The position numbers were made by a program, and so were the translations under genes. The notes below the pieces were generated by a model, which saw only the letters and a list, made by a program, of their open reading frames with translations, was not told the origin of the DNA and did not search any database. DNA of 41,998 nucleotides from a virus. Of the stretch, positions 37,956-41,998 are shown in pieces (the first letter of the stretch is position 1; each line of letters opens with the position of its first letter). The DNA lies in the IMG/VR virus record IMGVR_UViG_3300046780_000305, positions 1-41,998 of that record; one strand, given 5' to 3'.

Positions 37956-38426
37956 ATGCCACGTTCGCGCGGGGTTTTGCCTGAGGGAGCACCTTCTGAA
38001 CTCTGGGATTTTTTCGAGGCCAAGCCGGGCTCGACGATCGACGAGGCGATCGCGCAGCTGCAGCTGGAGCGCTCGACCGCGTATTACGCCCTAGCGCGGC
38101 TCTCCGATCTCGAGCTGATCCAGCGATCGAACGATGAGCGGCCGCGGCGGTGGCAGATCCGCGGCGCGCCGCCGGTTCCGGTCCAGGCCGAGGCGCCCGG
38201 CCCCGAGCTGCTGGTGCGATCGCTCGGATGGCTATTCCAGCCCACCGGCATGCCTTACACGATCGTCGACGGCCGGATCCGGCCGCAACGCGGCGAGCTG
38301 CAGGTGATCTCGATCGCGGGCGCGAAAGGCAAGCAAGAGGGCGACGATTCGCGGCCCGGGCATCGGCGCAAGATCATCGGCGAGCACCCCTGGCGACCCG
38401 CGCATCTGACCAAAAGGGCGGCGTAA
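37956..38426 (+). CDS. Winged-helix protein preceding the primase
   Basis: A 156-aa protein with a GGGGAGGGGGAG ribosome-binding region before ATG 37956. Residues 12-65 form a winged helix (SELWDFFEAKPGSTIDEAIA, LQLERSTAYYALARLSDLEL). The C-terminal part is basic and probably flexible. It ends 15 nt before the primase-helicase start. A replication-initiator or loader role, like lambda O or a helper, is possible from position; a pure regulator is equally possible. Confidence 0.8.
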   Translation: MPRSRGVLPEGAPSELWDFFEAKPGSTIDEAIAQLQLERSTAYYALARLSDLELIQRSNDERPRRWQIRGAPPVPVQAEAPGPELLVRSLGWLFQPTGMPYTIVDGRIRPQRGELQVISIAGAKGKQEGDDSRPGHRRKIIGEHPWRPAHLTKRAA

Positions 38427-38440
38427 GCCTTAGCGCCCCG

Positions 38441-40924
38441 ATGGTCCCCGAGGCTCTCAAGAGCCGCACGCAGTGGCTGGTGTGGCGCTATGAATCGAAG
38501 GAAGGGCAGAAGAAGCCGGCGAAGGTGCCCTATTACGCGAGCGGCCGCCGGCGCACGGGCAAGCAGGGCGACGACGCCGACCGCCAGGCGCTGACAACCT
38601 TCGACTTCGCGCTGCAGACCAAATCCATCGGTACAACCGACGCCGGAGAAAAGTTCGACGGTATCGGCTTCGCATTCCTGCCGGGCGACGGCCTAATCGG
38701 CATCGATCTGGACAACATGATCGACACCACCACGGGCGAGCTCAACAAGCGCGGCATCGGCATCATCGAGTCGTGCTCGAGCTTCGCCGAGCGCTCGCCT
38801 TCGGGCAAGGGCGTGCACATCTACGTGCTCGGCGAGACGGAATCCTTCAAGTCGAACGACGCCGGCGTTGAGGTCTTCTGCGGCCGGCAGTTTTTCACGG
38901 TCACCGGCGATCACTTCCCGGGTACGCCCGACGTCGTCAATGCGATCGACGCGAAGACGCTCAAGCGCCTGCGCGCAACGGTCGACCAGGCGAAGGGCAA
39001 GCGCAGCGCGTCGCCGGCGAGGCCTGCGGCACCGATGGATCAGCGCAGCAAGGTCGAATCTGCGCTGGCGGTGATCTCGGCCGATTGCGGATACGAAGAC
39101 TGGATCTCGATCGGCATGGCGATCCACGCAGAGCTCGGCGATGCCGGCATGGCGACCTGGGATTACTGGTCATCGAAGAGCTCGAAATATCCGGGAGCGC
39201 GCGAGGTCGAGACGCATTGGAAATCGTTTCGGCCGGGCGGCGGCATCACCGGGGCGACGCTGTTCAAGCGCGCGAAGGATGCAGGCTGGCGCGCGCCCAA
39301 GGGCTCGCGCGAGCCGCGCTCGAGCAAGGACGCCAGCGGCGGCGATCGCGGCGAGGATCCTCCGTCGGGCGGCTCGAGCTCCTCGGGCGCGCCGCCGGAT
39401 GATCTGCCCGAGATCCGCTGGCAGCAGGGCAAGCTCCCCGAAGTGATCGACCAGGCCGAGGCCGCCTTGCTCAAGGCGGGCGAGCGGATCTATCAGCGCG
39501 CCGGGTTCCTGGTGCGTGTGGTGCGCCGCGATTCGCCGACTGTGCGCAACTACAAGCGGCCGCCGGGCGCCTTCGGGATCCTGATCGTCGACCAGCCGTT
39601 TCTTACCGAGACGTTCACCCGCGTTGCACGCTGGATGAAGTTCGATTCGCGCAAGGAGGATTGGCGGCGGGTGAACGCGCCGGAGCAGGCGGCCACGACG
39701 TATATCTCGCGCAGCGGTCACTGGAATGTGCCGCAGCTTTGGTCTGCGATCAGCGCTCCGACCCTGCGACCCGATGGGACGATTCTGCAGGAGCCCGGCT
39801 ACGACGCGGCGATGCATGCCTGGTATGACCCCTGCGGCGTGCAATTCCCGAAGATCCCAGAATCGCCGACGCGGGACGATGCCGACGCGGCGTTCGAGAA
39901 GCTGAACAAGGCCTTCTCGACCTTTCCCTTCGAGCATGAGCGCGATCGCGCGGTGGCGCTCGCGCTCGCCCTGACCGCCCTGGTGCGCAGGAGCTTGCCC
40001 GCGGCGCCGCTCGGCGGGATCAGCGCGCCGGCGCCAGGATCCGGCAAGACGCTGCTCGCCGATTGCATTTCGATCCTCGCCAGTGGCACGGCCGCGCCGG
40101 CGATGAAGTATGCGGACACAGACGAGGAGGCCGCGAAGACCGCGCTCGCGGTGCTGATGGAAGGCGATGCGGTCGTGCTGATCGACAACGTGGAGCGGCC
40201 GCTCCAGGGGGATTGGCTGTGCACGATCCTCACGAGCGAGATCTACCGCCAGCGCATGCTCGGCCGCACGGAAATGATGAGCGTGCCGACCACGACGCTG
40301 TGGCTTGCGACCGGCAATCAGCTCGTCGTCGCCGGCGATCTTCGCACTCGCGCTCTTTTATGCAGGATTGACTCGAAGGTCGAACATCCCGATCAACGCG
40401 AATTTGCACACGATCTTCGCGAATGGATGATGGCTCACCGGCCTGAGCTGGTCGCGGCGGGCTTGACGGTGATGCGTGCGTTCATCGCCACGGGTCAGCG
40501 GCTCGCGGATGTGGTGAAGCCGATGGGGCGATTCGAGCGCTGGTCTGAGCTCGTGCGCGCGCCGCTCGTCTGGCTCGGATGCGCCGATCCGTGCGAATCG
40601 CTGAAGGCGCTCGAGGATGAAGATCCGGAGCGAGGCCTGCACCTGCAGCTGATGCATGCCTGGTTCGGGGAATTTCAGGACAAGCCGCAAACCTCGCGCG
40701 AGGCCATCGAGGGCGCGACGCGGCATTCGATCCCCGGCGAGCCGCCGGGTCCGCTCGAGGCGGCGCTGCGGGAAATCGCGCAGGACCGCTCCGGCGCGCT
40801 CAATACCAGGCGGTTCGCGAAATGGCTGTTGGCCCACGCCGATCGGCGAGCTGGGGGCATGCGAATCGTGAAAGACGGAGAAAAGGACCATGCGGCGCGT
40901 TGGCGAATCAAACAGGGCGAGTAG
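38441..40924 (+). CDS. Primase-polymerase/helicase replication protein
   Basis: An 827-aa protein with two enzymatic parts. Residues about 1-200 fit a bifunctional primase-polymerase (AEP type): GIGFAFLPGDGLIGIDLDNM with the metal-binding D-L-D at 89-91, then SPSGKGVHIYVLG. A PriCT-2-type domain follows (YEDWISIGMAIHAELGDAGM, WDYWSSKSSKYPGAREVE). After a disordered Ser/Gly linker the second half is a P-loop ATPase with APAPGSGKTLLAD near 530-540 and VVLIDNVE near 575. ATG 38441 has a weak ribosome site, so coupling to the upstream gene is likely. It probably primes and unwinds phage DNA, perhaps at the inverted-repeat region just downstream. Confidence 0.9.
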   Translation: MVPEALKSRTQWLVWRYESKEGQKKPAKVPYYASGRRRTGKQGDDADRQALTTFDFALQTKSIGTTDAGEKFDGIGFAFLPGDGLIGIDLDNMIDTTTGELNKRGIGIIESCSSFAERSPSGKGVHIYVLGETESFKSNDAGVEVFCGRQFFTVTGDHFPGTPDVVNAIDAKTLKRLRATVDQAKGKRSASPARPAAPMDQRSKVESALAVISADCGYEDWISIGMAIHAELGDAGMATWDYWSSKSSKYPGAREVETHWKSFRPGGGITGATLFKRAKDAGWRAPKGSREPRSSKDASGGDRGEDPPSGGSSSSGAPPDDLPEIRWQQGKLPEVIDQAEAALLKAGERIYQRAGFLVRVVRRDSPTVRNYKRPPGAFGILIVDQPFLTETFTRVARWMKFDSRKEDWRRVNAPEQAATTYISRSGHWNVPQLWSAISAPTLRPDGTILQEPGYDAAMHAWYDPCGVQFPKIPESPTRDDADAAFEKLNKAFSTFPFEHERDRAVALALALTALVRRSLPAAPLGGISAPAPGSGKTLLADCISILASGTAAPAMKYADTDEEAAKTALAVLMEGDAVVLIDNVERPLQGDWLCTILTSEIYRQRMLGRTEMMSVPTTTLWLATGNQLVVAGDLRTRALLCRIDSKVEHPDQREFAHDLREWMMAHRPELVAAGLTVMRAFIATGQRLADVVKPMGRFERWSELVRAPLVWLGCADPCESLKALEDEDPERGLHLQLMHAWFGEFQDKPQTSREAIEGATRHSIPGEPPGPLEAALREIAQDRSGALNTRRFAKWLLAHADRRAGGMRIVKDGEKDHAARWRIKQGE

Positions 40925-40925
40925 G

Positions 40926-41132
40926 CGGGATTACCGGGCTTTGCGGGGTCAATTCCCTCCCGTATACCTGATTTGTCACTCTGTTTCATGCATTTATCTA
41001 CTTCTTCTTTTGTATACAGTGATCTATTTCTTTTCACACACGGAAAAGTGTCAAGAAAAGAGATGGAATGAAGAAGTAATGACAAAAAAGGTATACGGGG
41101 GGAAACAACCCCCGCAAAGCCCGCTATTCCCG
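40926..41132. repeat. Nested inverted repeat with AT-rich core; origin candidate
   Basis: Bases 40926-40978 and 41080-41132 are 53-bp inverted arms with 43 of 53 positions matching. Between them lies about 100 bp with only 32% GC. Inside it are a perfect 9-bp inverted repeat (40999-41007 and 41070-41078) and a central hairpin (CTTTTC 41030-41035, GAAAAG 41043-41048). GTATAC occurs three times (40962, 41012, 41091). It begins 2 bp after the primase stop. A short frame across it (40890-41174) looks accidental. Origin of replication is the favoured reading; a cruciform regulatory site or a small mobile element is possible. Confidence 0.75.
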
Positions 41133-41170
41133 TTCGCTTCGATAAGGCCCGCGCCAGTAGCGGGGCGGCA

Positions 41171-41428
41171 ATGAAGGTTTTCCCGGAATGGATGTATCGC
41201 GATCCCGCCGATGCAGCCTCAATCCTGGAGGGCATTGAAGTGCGCGCCGAGAAGCGAGCCCGTCAGCGGGAGAAGGAGCAGGTTCGGGAAGCAAAGGAAA
41301 GTCAGCGCGTGTTCTTCGCGCGGCTGCAGCTGGGGCTGAAGCGCACGATCGCCGCGCCGCCCGAGGTCCAGATCAAGCGGGCGCGCATCCGTGCGCTCGT
41401 GCGCCAGGCGTTGAAGGAGCGCAGATGA
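41171..41428 (+). CDS. Small charged hypothetical protein
   Basis: An 85-aa protein starting MKVFPEWMYRDPADAASILE. A long Arg/Lys/Glu helix (EKRARQREKEQVREAKESQR) and a basic C-terminus follow. It overlaps the next gene by 4 nt (ATGA). The ribosome site is weak. No family was recognised; the composition fits a nucleic-acid-binding or coiled-coil helper. Confidence 0.7.
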   Translation: MKVFPEWMYRDPADAASILEGIEVRAEKRARQREKEQVREAKESQRVFFARLQLGLKRTIAAPPEVQIKRARIRALVRQALKERR

Positions 41429-41835
41429 CACTGACCAAGGAACAGAAGCGTGAGATCGCTCGCCGGCTCGAGAACTGGGGACGCTGGTATTACGGGGGCG
41501 TCAACGTGCTGGCCATCGGCAGCGATCAGTCACCGTTCCCCGCTTATCGCCTGGCTGCCGACGACAGCTCGCGCGCGGAGAATCGAAAGATCCCCGTGCT
41601 GATGGGTGAAGCGCAGGATACCGACCGCGTGCTGCGTCGCATGCATCCCGAGCTGACGAAGGCGCTCAAGGTCCATCATCTGAGCAAGGGCACGCCCAAG
41701 GCCAAGGCGCGCAGGTGCAGATGTAAGGTCGTCAGAACCTACTATCGTCGGGTAGAGCGCGCCGAGCTGGTATTCAATCGCCTGTGCTATCCCAGGCCTA
41801 AGCAGCAAGGCGCACCAGTGAGCTTGGCGGCGTGA
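41425..41835 (+). CDS. Q-like late antitermination or activation protein
   Basis: A 136-aa protein starting MTLTKEQKREIARRLENWGR. Its C-terminal half reads as a sigma-region-4-like HTH: DRVLRRMHPELTKALKVHHL, then TYYRRVERAELVFNRL, with a CRC cysteine pair between. Several phage late regulators have this layout. It is the last early gene before the window edge. A weak promoter and a hairpin follow, as in Q-pR'-tR' regions. Assignment is by position and HTH pattern. Confidence 0.7.
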   Translation: MTLTKEQKREIARRLENWGRWYYGGVNVLAIGSDQSPFPAYRLAADDSSRAENRKIPVLMGEAQDTDRVLRRMHPELTKALKVHHLSKGTPKAKARRCRCKVVRTYYRRVERAELVFNRLCYPRPKQQGAPVSLAA

Positions 41836-41847
41836 AATCCAACCCAT

Positions 41848-41876
41848 TTGCATTGGTGTCATTTTTCAGTTAGCTT
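41848..41876 (+). promoter_or_regulatory. Weak candidate late promoter
   Basis: TTGCAT (41848-41853) and TAGCTT (41871-41876) are 17 bp apart, downstream of the Q-like gene. Both boxes match only half of the consensus, so this rests mainly on context. Confidence 0.25.
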
Positions 41877-41916
41877 CCCGCTACGCTGGGTTGTGGTGTC
41901 ACCAGCGAGAGCAAGC

Positions 41917-41954
41917 GAAGCCCGAGTGCGCTACTAGCACCGGGCTTCAGCATT
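41917..41954 (+). terminator. Strong hairpin, possible late-leader terminator
   Basis: GAAGCCCG-A-GTGC (41917-41929) pairs with GCACCGGGCTTC (41937-41948) with one bulged base and a 7-nt loop. AGCATTTC follows, so the T run is short. After circularisation it would lie between the Q-like gene and the terminase genes, the expected place for an antitermination target. The last 44 bases of the window hold no gene I can see. Confidence 0.6.
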
Positions 41955-41998
41955 TCTACGGGTCCTTCCTGCGCCCTGCACATCGCGGGCGCCAAGAC

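Noticed and set aside
40890-41174. 94-codon + strand frame across the AT-rich inverted repeat
   Set aside because: It starts inside the primase gene without a ribosome site and its sequence simply follows the repeat; composition changes abruptly within it.
1-41998. An integrated prophage with flanking attL and attR
   Set aside because: The only tRNA-derived att sequence found is internal and no host-type genes are seen at either edge.
1-41998. CRISPR arrays, reverse transcriptase-based systems or insertion sequences
   Set aside because: No spaced short direct repeats, no RT motif and no transposase were seen on either strand.

Overview
The window reads as an almost complete genome of a temperate, lambda-like siphovirus of a GC-rich Gram-negative host, probably a beta- or gammaproteobacterium. 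The evidence is Rz/Rz1 spanins, a T4-type endolysin, a GpA-type large terminase, a lambda-type portal, a capsid-protease fusion, a tail chaperone with a -1 frameshift site, a long-tail tape measure and a J-like tip protein. The integrase and its attP-like site (the 3' half of a CAU-anticodon tRNA gene) lie in the middle of the window with phage genes on both sides. This is therefore the free or virion gene order, not a prophage sitting in host DNA. The small terminase gene runs off the left edge. I cannot prove that the two window ends join.

Late region, + strand, 1-27761. It runs: small and large terminase; an unusual 5.2 kb block of zinc-ribbon, exported, beta-rich and repeat proteins (2488-7676); a gpW-like gene, portal, and protease/capsid fusion; a duplicated pair of small head genes in A-B-B'-A' order; connector, tail terminator and tail tube; G/GT chaperones and gpZ; tape measure, minor tail proteins, an NlpC/P60-like gene and the J-like tip; a fibre with a low-GC tip and an orphan copy of an older tip; two holin-like membrane proteins, endolysin, i-spanin and embedded o-spanin. 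Intrinsic terminators inside this operon, and a Q-like gene followed by a hairpin at the right edge, fit late control by antitermination.

Middle region, 27740-30223, mostly - strand. Four leftward genes (XRE-like HTH, two unknowns, RadC/JAB) follow a strong promoter that also makes a compact tRNA-like RNA. A 17-bp palindrome sits in the promoter spacer. On the other strand a terminator-ended candidate small RNA is complementary to the anticodon arm of the tRNA-like RNA. A lipoprotein-like gene without a clear start codon and the attP-like site follow.

Leftward early operon, 30224-36164, - strand. Integrase, an overlapping excisionase-like gene, an ASCH-like protein, a ParB-like protein, winged-helix regulators and many small genes are joined by ATGA/GTGA overlaps and read from a PL-like promoter.

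Immunity and replication region, 36165-41835. A CI-like repressor lies between PL and PR, which have the same layout of 13-bp operators abutting the -35 and -10. PR makes a nearly leaderless Cro/YdaS-like gene. After a terminator come an unrecognised early gene, a winged-helix gene and a primase-polymerase/helicase. A 53-bp imperfect inverted repeat around an AT-rich core (origin candidate), a small gene and the Q-like gene close the window.
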